A DNA stretch of 64,000 nucleotides from Nissabacter sp. SGAir0207 (GCF_005491205.1 NZ_CP028035.1:1178001-1242000); one strand, 5' to 3'. Counted from the first letter of the stretch, positions 1-9,777 are shown. Notes: generated from the sequence alone by a model not told the origin. Numbers and translations: made by a program.

Positions 1-1085
1 TGGCACAGCTGTTGCCGGGGCTGGACATGGTGTGGCTCTGCGGCGAGGGCGCGGGGGTGCCGCTGCCACGGTTGGGGGTCGAGGCGCGGCCGGGAAGGGT
101 GCCGGTTGACTGGCAGCCGTCGCGGCTGGCGACCCTGACGCTCACCTCCGGCTCCAGCGGCCTGCCGAAGGCGGCGGCCCATAGCCCCGCCGCCCATCTG
201 GCCAGCGCCGCGGGCGTGCTCGCTTTACTGCCCTTCAGCGCCGAGGATAGCTGGCTGCTGTCGTTGCCGCTCTGCCACGTCTCCGGGCAGGGGATTATCT
301 GGCGCTGGCTGACGGCAGGAGCGACGCTGCATGTGCCAGCAGCGGGCGGGCTGCTGGCGGAGATCGGGCAGGCCACCCACGCCTCGTTGGTGCCGACGCA
401 ACTGGTGCGGCTGCTCGCCTCACCGGCGGGCAGTGGTCGGCTGCGTGACGTGCTGCTGGGCGGCGCGGTGATCCCGCCGGAGCTGGCGGCGCGTGCCGAA
501 CAGCGCGGCCTGCGCTGCTGGTGCGGCTACGGCATGACCGAGATGGCCTCCACCGTCTGCGCCAAGCGGGCAGATGGCGGGCCGGGCGTCGGGCGGCCGC
601 TGGCGGGGGTGGCGATCCGGCTGGCGGGGGAGGAGGTGTTGATCCGCGCGCCCGGCATGGCGGCAGGCTACTGGCGCGACGGCGCGCTGCACCCGCTGGT
701 GGACGATGAGGGGTGGTATCACAGCCGCGACCGTGGCCGCTGGCAGGGCGGGGAGCTGCACATTCCCGGCCGACTCGATAACCTGTTTTTCAGCGGCGGT
801 GAGGGCATCCAGCCGGAGGAGGTGGAGCGCGTGCTGCTGGCGCATCCGCAGGTGACGCAGGCCTTTGTGCTGCCGGTGGCGGATGAGATCTACGGCGAGC
901 GGCCGGTGGCAGTGCTGGCGACCGACGGCCCGCTGCCCGCACAGGTGCTGGATCGCTGGCTGGCGGGGCGGCTGGCGCGTTACCAGCAGCCCGATCGCTA
1001 TTATTCGCTGCCCGCCGATCTGGCGCAGGGCGGCATCAAGGTAGCGCGCGCGGCCGTGCGCCAGTGGCTGGCACAGCAGGCATAA
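1..1085 (+). CDS. menE: o-succinylbenzoate-CoA ligase MenE (5' end missing)
   Basis: MenE is the acyl-CoA synthetase that activates o-succinylbenzoate with ATP and joins it to CoA in menaquinone synthesis (cytosolic). The reading frame is open from base 3, so the gene starts before the window. About 360 residues remain against roughly 450 in E. coli, so the N-terminal quarter is missing. Visible hallmarks of the AMP-forming ligase family are the phosphate-binding loop TSGSSGLPKAA near codon 52, the adenylate motif GYGMTEMAS, and a C-terminal GRLDNLFFSGGEGIQPEEVE stretch that matches the hinge and small domain. The stop codon is followed at once by a hairpin that works mainly for the opposing catalase gene. 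No frameshift is visible. In E. coli the gene downstream of menE is pmrD, which is absent here. Confidence 0.93.
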   Translation, partial: AQLLPGLDMVWLCGEGAGVPLPRLGVEARPGRVPVDWQPSRLATLTLTSGSSGLPKAAAHSPAAHLASAAGVLALLPFSAEDSWLLSLPLCHVSGQGIIWRWLTAGATLHVPAAGGLLAEIGQATHASLVPTQLVRLLASPAGSGRLRDVLLGGAVIPPELAARAEQRGLRCWCGYGMTEMASTVCAKRADGGPGVGRPLAGVAIRLAGEEVLIRAPGMAAGYWRDGALHPLVDDEGWYHSRDRGRWQGGELHIPGRLDNLFFSGGEGIQPEEVERVLLAHPQVTQAFVLPVADEIYGERPVAVLATDGPLPAQVLDRWLAGRLARYQQPDRYYSLPADLAQGGIKVARAAVRQWLAQQA

Positions 1086-1107
1086 AAAAGGGCCGCATAA
1101 GCGGCCC
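1084..1107 (-). terminator. intrinsic terminator of katA
   Basis: A seven-pair stem GGGCCGC/GCGGCCC with an ATAA loop (1090-1107) has six A residues to its left, which become a U tract when read leftwards from katA. On the plus strand no U tract follows the stem, so it would stop menE transcripts less efficiently. Confidence 0.85.
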
Positions 1108-1124
1108 CGGTTAGCGAGTGCGGG

Positions 1125-2564
1125 TTAACGGACGGCGTTCAGCGCATCAACGATGCCCTGACCATACGCCGGGTGCACCTGGAAGAACAGGTCAAGCTGG
1201 CGCTGGCGGATGTTCTCCGGCACCTGTGCCAGTTCACCGGCGATACGGGTGAACATGCGCTGGTGCTCCTCCTCGCTCAGCAGGTTGAACAGCGCGCGCG
1301 GCTGGCTGAAGTAATCCTCATCCTCGCGGTGGTTCCAGTGGTCAGCGGCACCCTCCAGCGACAGCGGCGGCTCGCTGTAGTCAGGCTGCTCCTGGAACAG
1401 GCCGAAGCTGTTTGGCTCGTAGGTCGGGCCATTGCCGCTGTTGCCATCCACGCGCATCGCGCCGTCGCGGTGGTAGCTGTGGAACGGGCAGCGCGGCTGG
1501 TTCACCGGGATCTGGTGATGGTTGACGCCCAGACGATAGCGGTGCGCATCGCCGTAGGAGAAGAGGCGGCCCTGCAACATGCGGTCTGGCGAGAAGCCGA
1601 TGCCCGGCACCACGTTGGCCGGGGTCATCGCCACCTGCTCCACTTCCGCGAAGTAGTTGTCCGGGTTGCGGTTCAGCTCAAACTCACCCACCTCGATCAG
1701 TGGGTAGTCGCCGTGCGGCCACACCTTGGTCAGGTCGAAGGGGTTGTACGGCACGCTGGAGGCCTCTTTCTCCGGCATCACCTGCACAAACATCTTCCAG
1801 CGCGGGAAGTCGCCGCGCTCCACTGCTTCGAACAGGTCACGCTGGGAGCTTTCGCGGTCACGGCCAATCAGGACGGCGGCCTCATCATCCATCAGGTTCT
1901 CAATCCCCTGCTGGCTGCGGAAGTGGAACTTCACCCAGAAGCGCTCGTTGTCATGGTTGATGAAGCTGAAGGTATGGCTGCCGAAGCCGTGGATATGGCG
2001 GTAGGAGCGCGGCAGGCCACGGTCGCTGAAGTCGATGGTGAGCTGGTGCAGCGCCTCCGGCAGGTGGGAGAAGAAGTCCCACTTGTAGATTGGGTTGCGC
2101 AGGTTGGTGCGCGGGTCGCGCTTCACCACGTGGTTCAGGTCGGGGAATTTCAACGGGTCACGCAGGTAGAAGACCGGGGTGTTGTTGCCGACCAGATCCC
2201 AGTTGCCCTCTTCGGTATAAAAGCGCATCGAGAAGCCGCGGATATCACGCTCGGCGTCCGCGCCGCCGCGCTCGCCGGCCACGGTGGAGAAGCGGACAAA
2301 CATCTCGGTCTGCTTGCCGATGTCGGCGAACAGTTTGGCGCGGGTATAGCGGGTGATGTCATGGGTGACGGTGAAACGGCCATAGGCGGCGGAGCCTTTG
2401 GCATGCATCCGGCGCTCTGGGATCACCTCACGGTCAAAGTGCGCCAGCTTCTCCAGGAACCACACGTCCTGAAGCAGCATCGGGCCGCGGCGTCCGGCGG
2501 TCATCACGTTGTTGTTGCTGACAACCGGGGCGCCTGCTGCTGTAGTCAAACCTTTTTTCGTCAT
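1125..2564 (-). CDS. katA: monofunctional haem catalase (small-subunit, clade 3)
   Basis: This enzyme converts hydrogen peroxide to water and oxygen in the cytoplasm. The 479-residue length fits small-subunit catalases such as the Proteus mirabilis enzyme, and residue numbering coincides with it: distal His54 (in RMHAKG), Asn128/127 region (VGNNTPVF) and the proximal haem tyrosine in [14 protein letters not shown] near 337. The NADPH-binding clade-3 features RFxVKFHF and [16 protein letters not shown] are present. The start is supported by AGGA seven bases upstream. It stands alone between menE and yfaZ, a position occupied in E. coli by the arn lipid-A operon, pmrD and nudI, so local gene content differs. 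Peroxide control is expected for the family, but I could not convincingly place an OxyR site. Confidence 0.96.
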   Translation of the reverse strand: MTKKGLTTAAGAPVVSNNNVMTAGRRGPMLLQDVWFLEKLAHFDREVIPERRMHAKGSAAYGRFTVTHDITRYTRAKLFADIGKQTEMFVRFSTVAGERGGADAERDIRGFSMRFYTEEGNWDLVGNNTPVFYLRDPLKFPDLNHVVKRDPRTNLRNPIYKWDFFSHLPEALHQLTIDFSDRGLPRSYRHIHGFGSHTFSFINHDNERFWVKFHFRSQQGIENLMDDEAAVLIGRDRESSQRDLFEAVERGDFPRWKMFVQVMPEKEASSVPYNPFDLTKVWPHGDYPLIEVGEFELNRNPDNYFAEVEQVAMTPANVVPGIGFSPDRMLQGRLFSYGDAHRYRLGVNHHQIPVNQPRCPFHSYHRDGAMRVDGNSGNGPTYEPNSFGLFQEQPDYSEPPLSLEGAADHWNHREDEDYFSQPRALFNLLSEEEHQRMFTRIAGELAQVPENIRQRQLDLFFQVHPAYGQGIVDALNAVR

Positions 2565-2900
2565 CGCTGTTCCTGCTCTATTGTTATGTCCCCGCCGGGG
2601 AGGCTGAGGAGAGGGTAAAAAGGGCTACCGACGGGTAAGGAGAGAGGGAAAACCCCTCCCGGTGATTGCTGCCGTGCCACTCTACGCCGCCAGTTTCGCG
2701 GCAGTGTTGATCCGGGGCAAATCGGTCTGATTTATCATTAATATTGGTTATATGATCAGTGCTTATCGATAGGGGTTTTTGTTACATTTGCCAACGGCTC
2801 TCTGCCCATTTCCTGCGCTAAGCCACTGGTTTTGTGTGGTCTTTGGTTTAGACTCTGCGCCACTACTGCGCACTGTTTTGATGATCAAAGGAAATCCACC
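2565..2900. other. divergent intergenic region katA / yfaZ
   Basis: This 336-base region holds the divergent promoters of katA and yfaZ. The stretch 2727-2775 is AT-rich against a GC-rich background and contains ATTAAT/TGATAA-like -10 candidates facing katA. A Shine-Dalgarno AAAGGA lies at 2887-2892 just before yfaZ. I see no small gene or convincing operator. Confidence 0.5.
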
Positions 2901-3443
2901 ATGAAAACCACCTCTCTTGTTCTGGCCGCCACCCTGCTGTGCAGCGCTGCCACGGCACAGGCAATCAGCATCAGCGGCCAGGCTGGCCAGCACTACACCA
3001 GCCTGGGCGCTGACTTCGGCGCGGACACCGCGGGCCTCACCACCAACCTCAACTGGGCGCACAGCGACAATGATGGCGACATCGCCGGTATCGGGCTGGG
3101 GCTGAACGTGCCACTGGGGCCGGTGATGGCGACGGTCGGCGGCAAGGCGCTCTATCTGGGGCCACAGGATGGCGATGAGGGCTACGCGCTGGCGGTCGGT
3201 GGCGGCCTGAGCCTGCCGATGGGCCGCTACTTCGCGCTCTACGGCGAGGGCTACTACGCGCCGGACTCCCTCTCCAGCGGCGTCAATGACTATGCCGAGG
3301 CCAACGGCGGCCTGCGGCTGAACGTCATCCCGCTGCTGTCGGTGGACATTGGCTACCGCTACATGGCGATGGCGGGCAAGGATGGGCACCGCGACAACGT
3401 GCTGGCGGACGGCCCCTATTTGGGCGCGGCGCTGCACTTCTGA
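2901..3443 (+). CDS. yfaZ: YfaZ-family outer membrane protein
   Basis: The protein has 180 residues, the same length as E. coli YfaZ. It starts with a clear signal peptide (charged MKTT, hydrophobic SLVLAATLLCSAATAQA, cleavage after Ala19 or so). The rest alternates short hydrophobic and polar segments rich in Gly and Tyr and ends in LGAALHF, whose terminal Phe is typical of beta-barrel proteins folded by the BAM complex. Function is unknown in the family; it may be a small porin-like barrel. I chose the ATG at 2901 over an upstream in-frame start because AAAGGA lies nine bases before it and the signal peptide then begins at residue 1. As in E. coli, it sits next to yfaY. Confidence 0.9.
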   Translation: MKTTSLVLAATLLCSAATAQAISISGQAGQHYTSLGADFGADTAGLTTNLNWAHSDNDGDIAGIGLGLNVPLGPVMATVGGKALYLGPQDGDEGYALAVGGGLSLPMGRYFALYGEGYYAPDSLSSGVNDYAEANGGLRLNVIPLLSVDIGYRYMAMAGKDGHRDNVLADGPYLGAALHF

Positions 3444-3462
3444 CAGGCGCTGCCAGCGTATC

Positions 3463-3486
3463 AGGCCGGGGAGACCCGGCCTTTTT
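3463..3486 (+). terminator. intrinsic terminator after yfaZ
   Basis: Eight-pair stem AGGCCGGG/CCCGGCCT with loop GAGA, followed by TTTTT. It separates yfaZ from yfaY. Confidence 0.9.
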
Positions 3487-3564
3487 ATTGGCGCGAACAA
3501 ATGGCGATTGTATTTGGCGCGCGCCCTTTCTACAGTGTTAGCAGGCTAACCATAGGAGTGAGAG

Positions 3565-4755
3565 ATGCTTAGGATTGAGATGCTCAGCACTGGCGACGAA
3601 GTGCTGCATGGCCAGATTGTCGATACCAATGCCGCCTGGCTGGCGGACACACTGTTTGAACAGGGCTTCCCCCTCACCAGTCGCGAGACGGTGGGCGACG
3701 CGATGGAGGCACTGGTGGACGTGCTGACCGAGCGCAGCCAGATTGCCGACGTGCTGATCGTCAACGGGGGGCTGGGGCCGACCAGCGACGACCTGAGCGC
3801 GCAGGCGGCCGCACTGGCCGCCGGGGTGGAGGTGGAGGAGCGGCCAGAGTGGATCGCGCGCATGGAGGCCTATTTCAACCACCGGGGGCAGGCGATGTCA
3901 CCCGCCAACCGCAAGCAGGCGCAGATCCCGGCCAATGCCGAACTGCTCGACAACCCGGTCGGCACCGCCTGTGGCTTTGCGCTGCGCCTTAACCGCTGCT
4001 GGATCTTCTTCACTCCCGGCGTGCCCTCCGAGTTCAAGGTGATGGTCGAGCAGCAGATCGTCCCGCGCCTGCGCCAGCAGTGGCCGGAGAGCGAGCCGCC
4101 ACTCTGCCTGCGCCTCACCACCTTTGGCCGTGGCGAGAGCAGTCTGGCGGCGGAGCTGGATCCGCTGCCGTTGCCGCCGGGCGTGGTGCTGGGCTATCGC
4201 TCCTCCGCGCCGATCATTGAGCTGAAGCTGACCGGCCCGCGCGCGCAGGAGGCGGCAATGCGTCAGGCGTGGGAGCGGGTGCGCGAGGTGGCGGGCGAGA
4301 GCACGCTGTTTGAGGGCACCGGCGGCCTGCCAGCACGGCTGGCGGAGCAGATGCTGACCCAGTCGCTGCAACTGGCGCTAAGCGAGCACTTCACCGGCGG
4401 GCTGCTGCACTGGCGCTTGCAGGCGGCGGGCGTGCCGCTGGCCGGCGGCGAACTGCCAGCGCGGGAGGAGGCGGGGCTGTCACCGCTGCTGGCGCGCGCC
4501 GCGACGCTGGCGGCCCAACGCGGCGCACCGCTGGCGCTGGCCATCGGCCCGCTGGTGGAGGGGGAGATCAGCCTGGCGCTGCACACCCCGGCCGGTACCG
4601 TCGGCCAGACCCTGCGCTACAGCGCACGCCACCACAGCCCGACGCTGCAACAGGAGATGGTGGCGATGGTGGCGATGGACATGCTGCGGCGCTACCTCAA
4701 CGGCTGGCCGCCGGTGGCCAACTACCCGTGGCTGGCGCGGGTGGCCGAAGCCTGA
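3565..4755 (+). CDS. yfaY: CinA-like protein YfaY (MoaB-like domain plus degenerate PncC domain)
   Basis: The first 170 residues form the CinA N-terminal domain, related to molybdopterin-binding MoaB/MogA, with ISTGDEVLHGQIVDTN-like and NGGLGPTSDD motifs. Residues from about 250 correspond to the C-terminal PncC domain, which in active members deamidates NMN in pyridine-nucleotide recycling. In active enzymes this domain begins with an AESCTGG motif whose Ser is catalytic. Here the matching segment reads LALSEHFTGG, so the Ser position is His and activity is unlikely. E. coli also has a separate PncC and a YfaY copy of about this length (396 here, about 400 there). The start is supported by AGGAGTGAG just upstream. 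Whether the N-terminal domain has a role of its own cannot be read from sequence. Confidence 0.9.
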   Translation: MLRIEMLSTGDEVLHGQIVDTNAAWLADTLFEQGFPLTSRETVGDAMEALVDVLTERSQIADVLIVNGGLGPTSDDLSAQAAALAAGVEVEERPEWIARMEAYFNHRGQAMSPANRKQAQIPANAELLDNPVGTACGFALRLNRCWIFFTPGVPSEFKVMVEQQIVPRLRQQWPESEPPLCLRLTTFGRGESSLAAELDPLPLPPGVVLGYRSSAPIIELKLTGPRAQEAAMRQAWERVREVAGESTLFEGTGGLPARLAEQMLTQSLQLALSEHFTGGLLHWRLQAAGVPLAGGELPAREEAGLSPLLARAATLAAQRGAPLALAIGPLVEGEISLALHTPAGTVGQTLRYSARHHSPTLQQEMVAMVAMDMLRRYLNGWPPVANYPWLARVAEA

Positions 4756-4761
4756 CCCCAT

Positions 4762-4784
4762 GCCGCCTGCGGGCGGCTTTTTTT
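4762..4784 (+). terminator. intrinsic terminator after yfaY
   Basis: Stem GCCGCC/GGCGGC with TGCG loop followed by seven T residues. Confidence 0.92.
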
Positions 4785-4870
4785 ACACTTCCTGACGGGC
4801 CAGCCTGTTCCCGGCGGCTTAAGCAATGCTTTACTATAGCGCCCACTTTTTCTGGTTGTATGGATACCCG

Positions 4871-5953
4871 ATGCGTCAATTAGCTGCCTTGTTACCCCTC
4901 GCGCTGCTGCTCTCCGCCTGTAGCAGCACGCCGAAGCCTGCCGATATCACCGCGCAGCCCACCTCCAGCGGCGGCTTTTTGCTCGAGCCGCAGCACGCGG
5001 TACACCCGCTGAGCGGCGACTTCGCCAACAACCCCAATACCGCGCGCTTTATCGACCAGATGGTGCGCAAGCATGGCTTTGACCGCCAGCAGCTGCACGA
5101 TGTGCTGGATCAGGCCCAGCGGCTCGACTATGTACTGCGGCTGATGAATCAGCAGGCACCGACGCCGAAAACCCCCGGCCAGCAGCAGCGGCCAAGCGGG
5201 CCGAATGGCGCGTGGCTGCGTTACAGCAAAAAATTCATCACGCCGGACAACGTGCAGAACGGCGTGGCCTTCTGGAACCAGTATGAGGGGGCGCTGGAGC
5301 GCGCCTACGCCACCTACGGCGTGCCGCCAGAGATTGTGGTCGGCATCATCGGCGTGGAGACGCGCTGGGGCCGGGTGATGGGCAAGACGCGGATTATCGA
5401 TGCGCTGGCAACGCTGGCCTTTGACTACCCGCGCCGCGCCGAGTACTTCAGCGGCGAGCTGGAGACCTTCCTGCTGATGTCGCGCGCCGAGGGGCGTGAC
5501 CCGCTCTCGCTGCGCGGCTCCTTCGCGGGCGCGATGGGCTACGGCCAGTTTATGCCGTCGGCCTTCAAGGAGTATGCGGTGGACTTCGACGGCGACGGCC
5601 ATGTTGACCTGTGGAACCCGGTTGACGCCATCGGCAGCGTGGCGCACTACTTCGCCGCGCACGGCTGGGTGAAGAATGGCACGGTGGCGGTGCAGGCCAG
5701 CGGCCAGGCGCCGCTGATGCAGCAGGGCTACACCACCAAATACACCGTGGGGGCGCTCTCCGCCGCTGGCCTGCGGCCGCTCAGTCCGCTGCGCGATGAC
5801 CAGCAGGTGAGCCTGCTGCGGCTGGACATCGGCACCGCCTACCAGTACTGGTACGGCCTGCCGAACTTCTATGTCATCACCCGCTACAACCACAGCACCC
5901 ACTACGCGATGGCGGTGTGGCAGTTGGGCGAGGCGGTCAGCCGGGCGCGCTAA
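4871..5953 (+). CDS. mltB: membrane-bound lytic murein transglycosylase B
   Basis: MltB cleaves the glycan strands of peptidoglycan, forming 1,6-anhydro-muropeptides, and is anchored to the inner face of the outer membrane as a lipoprotein. The ATG at 4871 gives a lipoprotein signal ending LLLSAC with the acylated Cys at residue 17 and a 360-residue product, matching E. coli MltB (361). An in-frame ATG 45 bases upstream would bury the signal behind 15 extra residues, so I rejected it. The GH103/SLT catalytic Glu is residue 163, in GVETRWG; GAMGYGQFMPSAF and DFDGDGHVDLW (a Ca-binding EF-hand-like loop in the family) follow. It is not next to yfaY in E. coli, so gene order has changed here. Confidence 0.95.
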   Translation: MRQLAALLPLALLLSACSSTPKPADITAQPTSSGGFLLEPQHAVHPLSGDFANNPNTARFIDQMVRKHGFDRQQLHDVLDQAQRLDYVLRLMNQQAPTPKTPGQQQRPSGPNGAWLRYSKKFITPDNVQNGVAFWNQYEGALERAYATYGVPPEIVVGIIGVETRWGRVMGKTRIIDALATLAFDYPRRAEYFSGELETFLLMSRAEGRDPLSLRGSFAGAMGYGQFMPSAFKEYAVDFDGDGHVDLWNPVDAIGSVAHYFAAHGWVKNGTVAVQASGQAPLMQQGYTTKYTVGALSAAGLRPLSPLRDDQQVSLLRLDIGTAYQYWYGLPNFYVITRYNHSTHYAMAVWQLGEAVSRAR

Positions 5954-5976
5954 GGCGCTCGGGCATCAACAGGCAC

Positions 5977-6010
5977 AAAAAAAACGGGCTGATAATCAGC
6001 CCGTTTTTTT
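5977..6010. terminator. bidirectional terminator between mltB and yfaE
   Basis: Stem ACGGGCTGA/TCAGCCCGT with loop TAA, with an A-run of eight on the left and a T-run of seven on the right. It serves the converging mltB and nrdAB-yfaE transcripts. Confidence 0.95.
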
Positions 6011-6024
6011 ATGCTTTGGCGGCG

Positions 6025-6306
6025 TCAGATATCGAGTTCGATATCCCCTTGCGGCAAACAGCAGCAGGGGAGGATCTCCCCCTCCTGAATGAAGGCCAGC
6101 GGCGTCTGGTGGTAGTTGACGCTGCCGTTGAGCAGCTTCACGCGGCAGGAGCCGCAGTAGCCCTCGCGACACTGGTACTCCACCGGCACACGGTGGCTCT
6201 CCAGCGTCTCCAGCAGGCAGCGGTGCTCTGCCGCGCAGGGAAGCTGCGCGCCAGAGCTGCGTACCAGAATGGTGTGGCCGCCAAGGGTAACCGTCGCGCC
6301 TGCCAT
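6025..6306 (-). CDS. yfaE: 2Fe-2S ferredoxin YfaE (NrdB cofactor maintenance)
   Basis: YfaE is a small ferredoxin that supplies electrons to rebuild the diferric-tyrosyl radical cofactor of NrdB. The 93-residue product has the plant-type cluster motif: Cys46, Cys51 and Cys54 in CREGYCGSC, and a fourth ligand within the Cys81-83 run of LPCCC. It closely follows the E. coli protein (84 residues), with a few extra residues at the N-terminus. It begins one base after the nrdB stop, so translation is probably coupled. It is the last gene of the nrdA-nrdB-yfaE operon and ends at a strong terminator. Confidence 0.95.
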   Translation of the reverse strand: MAGATVTLGGHTILVRSSGAQLPCAAEHRCLLETLESHRVPVEYQCREGYCGSCRVKLLNGSVNYHQTPLAFIQEGEILPCCCLPQGDIELDI

Positions 6307-6307
6307 A

Positions 6308-7438
6308 TCAGAGCTGGAAGTCGCTCAGGTCGTCGGCATTGACCTCGGAGTCGATCTGGCCGACCAGATAGGAGCTGACCTCCACCTCTTGCGGCGCCAC
6401 CTGCACGTTGTCCGACACCAGCCAGCTGTTGATCCACGGGATCGGGTTGGAGCGTGCCTTGAACGGCAGATCCAGGCCCACTGCCTGCATACGGATGTTG
6501 GTGATGTACTCCACATACTGACAGAGGATGTCGCGGTTCAGGCCAATCATCGAGCCGTCGCGGAACAGGTAGTCCGCCCACTCTTTCTCCTGCTGCGCCG
6601 CCAGCACAAACAGGTCATAGCTCTGCTGCTGGCACTCTTTGGCGATCTCCGCCATCTCCGGGTCATCCGCGCCAGAGCGCATCAGGTTGATCATGTGCTG
6701 GGTGCCGGTGAGGTGCAGCGCCTCGTCACGGGCGATCAGGCGGATGATCTTGGCGTTGCCCTCCATCAGCTCGCGCTCGGCGAAGGCGAAGGAGCAGGCG
6801 AAGCTGACGTAGAAGCGGATCGCTTCCAGCGCATTGACGCTCATCACGCACAGGTAGAGCTTCTTCTTCAGCTCACGCAGGTTCACCACCACGGTTTCAC
6901 CGTTGATCTGGTGGGTGCCCTCACCGAACAGGTTGTAGTAACCGCTCATGGTGATCAGGTCATCGTAGTAACCAGAGATGTCCTTGGCGCGCTTCAGGAT
7001 CTCTTCGTTGGTGACGATGTCATCGAATACCAGCGACGGATCGTTAACGATGTTGCGGATGATGTGGGTGTAGGAGCGCGAGTGGATGGTCTCGGAGAAC
7101 GACCAGGTCTCGATCCAGGTCTCCAGCTCCGGGATGGAGATCAGCGGCAGCAGCGCCACGTTCGGGCTGCGCCCCTGGATGGAGTCGAGCAGCGTCTGGT
7201 ACTTCAGGTTGCTCAGGAAGATGTGCTTCTCATGGTCCGGCAGGCCCTGGAAGTCGATGCGGTCGCGCGAGACGTCCACCTCTTCCGGGCGCCAGAAGAA
7301 GGAGAGCTGCTTCTCGATCAGCTTTTCGAAGATCTCATGCTTCTGCTGGTCGAAACGGGCGACGTTAACCGGCTGGCCGAAGAACATCGGCTCAAGCAGC
7401 TGGTTATTTTTGTTCTGGGAAAACGTGGTGTAGGCCAT
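6308..7438 (-). CDS. nrdB: class Ia ribonucleotide reductase small subunit NrdB (beta)
   Basis: NrdB houses the diiron-tyrosyl radical that starts catalysis in the aerobic reduction of ribonucleoside diphosphates to deoxy forms; it works as a dimer with NrdA in the cytosol. The 376-residue protein has the E. coli length. The radical Tyr is visible in [16 protein letters not shown] (Tyr123 counting Met, Tyr122 in E. coli numbering) together with the Glu and His iron ligands of the same motif; [13 protein letters not shown] gives further ligands. The acidic C-terminal tail [10 protein letters not shown] is the docking segment for NrdA. AGGA lies nine bases before the start. It sits between nrdA (53-base gap with a hairpin) and yfaE (1-base gap). 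Confidence 0.98.
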   Translation of the reverse strand: MAYTTFSQNKNNQLLEPMFFGQPVNVARFDQQKHEIFEKLIEKQLSFFWRPEEVDVSRDRIDFQGLPDHEKHIFLSNLKYQTLLDSIQGRSPNVALLPLISIPELETWIETWSFSETIHSRSYTHIIRNIVNDPSLVFDDIVTNEEILKRAKDISGYYDDLITMSGYYNLFGEGTHQINGETVVVNLRELKKKLYLCVMSVNALEAIRFYVSFACSFAFAERELMEGNAKIIRLIARDEALHLTGTQHMINLMRSGADDPEMAEIAKECQQQSYDLFVLAAQQEKEWADYLFRDGSMIGLNRDILCQYVEYITNIRMQAVGLDLPFKARSNPIPWINSWLVSDNVQVAPQEVEVSSYLVGQIDSEVNADDLSDFQL

Positions 7439-7462
7439 TGTGCTAATCCTGTCTGTCAGCAG

Positions 7463-7484
7463 GGGCCGGGCAGGTGCCCGGCCC
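7463..7484 (-). other. intercistronic hairpin between nrdA and nrdB
   Basis: A perfect nine-pair GC stem GGGCCGGGC/GCCCGGCCC with a four-base loop fills most of the 53-base gap. No U tract follows in either direction, so it is more likely an mRNA-stability or processing element than a terminator. Confidence 0.6.
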
Positions 7485-7491
7485 TGCCAGA

Positions 7492-9777
7492 TTAAATCTT
7501 GCAGGCGCCGCTTTCGCAGCCGTCATCCTGAATGGATGGCGCCAGGTCATCCTGGGCATCTTCCGCGCCGTCGCGGGTGTTCTGGTAGTAGAGCGTTTTC
7601 ACGCCAAACTTATAAGCGGTCAGCAGATCCTTCAGCAGCTGTTTCATCGGCACCTTGTTGCCGGTGAAGCGTGACGGGTCATAGTTGGTGTTCGACGAGA
7701 TCGCCTGATCGATAAACTTCTGCATCACGCCGACCAGTTGCAGGTAGCCGTCGTTGTTCGGCATCTCCCACAGCAGTTCGTAGGCCTCTTTCAGGCGCTC
7801 GTACTCCGGCACCACCTGACGCAGGATGCCATCTTTCGACTGCTTGATGCTGACGTGGCCGCGCGGCGGCTCAATGCCGTTGGTGGCGTTGGAGATCTGC
7901 GAGGAGGTCTCGGACGGCATCAGGGCAGAGAGCGTGGAGTTGCGCAGGCCAAACTCTTTGATGTTGTGGCGCAGGGTGTCCCAGTCCAGGTGCAGCGGCT
8001 CGCTGCACACCTGATCCAGGTCACGCTTGTAGGTATCAACCGGCATGATGCCCTGTGCATAGGTGGTTTCGTTGAACCACGGGCAGGCACCCTGTTCGCG
8101 CGCCAGCTCGTTGGAGGCTTTCAGCAGGTAGTACTGGATCGCCTCAAAGGTGCGGTGCGTCAGGTTGTTGGCGCTGCCGTCGGAGTAGCGCACGCCATGT
8201 TTCGCCAGGTAGTAGGCGTAGTTGATCACGCCAATGCCCAAGGTGCGGCGGCCCATCGCGCCACGCTTGGCGGCCGGGATCGGGTAGTCCTGATAGTCCA
8301 GCAGCGCATCCAGCGCGCGCACTGCCAGCACCGCCAGCTCCTCCAGGTCGTCCAGGCTCTCAATCGCGCCCAGGTTGAAGGCGGAGAGGGTGCACAGGGC
8401 GATCTCGCCGTTTTCGTCGTTGACGTCCTCCAGCGGTTTGGTCGGCAGCGCAATCTCCAGGCAGAGGTTGGACTGGCGCACCGGCGCGATGGCCGGGTCA
8501 AACGGGCTGTGGGTGTTGCAGTGGTCAACGTTCTGGATGTAGATACGGCCCGTGGAGGCGCGCTCCTGCATCATCAGGGAGAACAGCTCTACCGCCTTCA
8601 CCTTCTGCTTGCGGATGCTCTCATCCTGCTCGTACTTCACGTACAGGCGCTCGAACTCATCCTGATCGGCGAAGAAGGCGTCATACAGCCCCGGCACGTC
8701 AGACGGGCTGAACAGGGTGATGTCTTCGTTCTTCACCAGACGCTGGTACATCAGCTTGTTGAGCTGCACGCCGTAGTCCATGTGGCGCACGCGGTTGGCT
8801 TCCACGCCACGGTTGTTCTTCAGAACCAGCAGGCTCTCCACTTCCAGGTGCCACATCGGGTAGAAGAGGGTGGCCGCGCCGCCGCGCACGCCGCCCTGCG
8901 AGCAGGACTTCACCGCGGTCTGGAAGTGCTTGTAGAACGGGATGCAGCCGGTGTGGAACGCCTCACCGCCACGGATCGGGCTGCCGAGCGCACGGATGCG
9001 GCCAGCGTTGATGCCGATGCCAGCGCGCTGGGAGACATACTTCACAATCGCGCTGGAGGTGGCGTTGATGGAGTCCAGGCTGTCGCCGCACTCAATCAGC
9101 ACGCAGGAGCTGAACTGGCGGGTCGGGGTACGCACGCCGGACATGATCGGGGTCGGCAGCGAGATCTTGAAGGTCGATACCGCGTCATAGAAGCGCTTGA
9201 CGTAGTCGAGGCGCGTCTCACGCGGGTAGTTGGAGAACAGGCACGCCGCCACCAGAATGTAGAGGAACTGGGCGCTCTCATAGATCTCGCCAGTCACGCG
9301 GTTCTGCACCAGATACTTGCCTTCCAGCTGCTTGACGGCCGCGTAGGAGAAGCTCATGTCGCGCCAGTGGTCGATAAAGCTGTCCATCTGCTCGAACTCT
9401 TCAGCCGTGTAGTCTTCCAGCAGATGCTTATCGTATTTGCCCATGTCAATCATGCGGGTGACGTGGTCATAGAGCTTCGGCGGCTCGAACTGGCCGTAGG
9501 CCTTCTTGCGCAGGTGGAAAATCGCCAGGCGCGCGGCCAGGTACTGGTAGTCCGGCGCATCGCGGGAGATCAGGTCAGCGGCGGCCTTGATAATGGTTTC
9601 ATGAATGTCGGCCGTCTTGATGCCGTCATAAAACTGGATGTGGGAACGCAGTTCTACCTGGGAAACGGAGACGTTTTGCAGCCCTTCCGCGGCCCAGTCA
9701 ATGACACGGTGGATTTTATCAAGATTGATGCGTTCTTTGCGGCCATCACGTTTAGTAACAAGCAGACTCTGGTTCAT
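7492..9777 (-). CDS. nrdA: class Ia ribonucleotide reductase large subunit NrdA (alpha)
   Basis: NrdA is the catalytic subunit of aerobic ribonucleotide reductase. It has 761 residues, the E. coli length, and the key residues are recognisable: an N-terminal ATP-cone ([15 protein letters not shown]), active-site Cys in [11 protein letters not shown] (225) and NLCLEI (462), the radical Cys in [11 protein letters not shown] (439), the radical-transfer Tyr pair in [11 protein letters not shown] (730/731) and the reductant-exchange Cys pair in the tail CESGACKI (754/759). The upstream region has a NrdR box and a DnaA box, so repression by NrdR-ATP/dATP and replication-linked control by DnaA are likely. 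In E. coli the autotransporter gene yfaL lies between nrdA and ubiG; here that space is only a non-coding region. Confidence 0.98.
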   Translation of the reverse strand: MNQSLLVTKRDGRKERINLDKIHRVIDWAAEGLQNVSVSQVELRSHIQFYDGIKTADIHETIIKAAADLISRDAPDYQYLAARLAIFHLRKKAYGQFEPPKLYDHVTRMIDMGKYDKHLLEDYTAEEFEQMDSFIDHWRDMSFSYAAVKQLEGKYLVQNRVTGEIYESAQFLYILVAACLFSNYPRETRLDYVKRFYDAVSTFKISLPTPIMSGVRTPTRQFSSCVLIECGDSLDSINATSSAIVKYVSQRAGIGINAGRIRALGSPIRGGEAFHTGCIPFYKHFQTAVKSCSQGGVRGGAATLFYPMWHLEVESLLVLKNNRGVEANRVRHMDYGVQLNKLMYQRLVKNEDITLFSPSDVPGLYDAFFADQDEFERLYVKYEQDESIRKQKVKAVELFSLMMQERASTGRIYIQNVDHCNTHSPFDPAIAPVRQSNLCLEIALPTKPLEDVNDENGEIALCTLSAFNLGAIESLDDLEELAVLAVRALDALLDYQDYPIPAAKRGAMGRRTLGIGVINYAYYLAKHGVRYSDGSANNLTHRTFEAIQYYLLKASNELAREQGACPWFNETTYAQGIMPVDTYKRDLDQVCSEPLHLDWDTLRHNIKEFGLRNSTLSALMPSETSSQISNATNGIEPPRGHVSIKQSKDGILRQVVPEYERLKEAYELLWEMPNNDGYLQLVGVMQKFIDQAISSNTNYDPSRFTGNKVPMKQLLKDLLTAYKFGVKTLYYQNTRDGAEDAQDDLAPSIQDDGCESGACKI

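Noticed and set aside
1173..2618. A 481-codon plus-strand frame opposite katA.
   Set aside because: It is antisense to a clear catalase and has no family signature.
2727..2775. An OxyR-type site upstream of katA.
   Set aside because: The spaced ATAG/CTAT tetranucleotides do not fit well enough on either strand.
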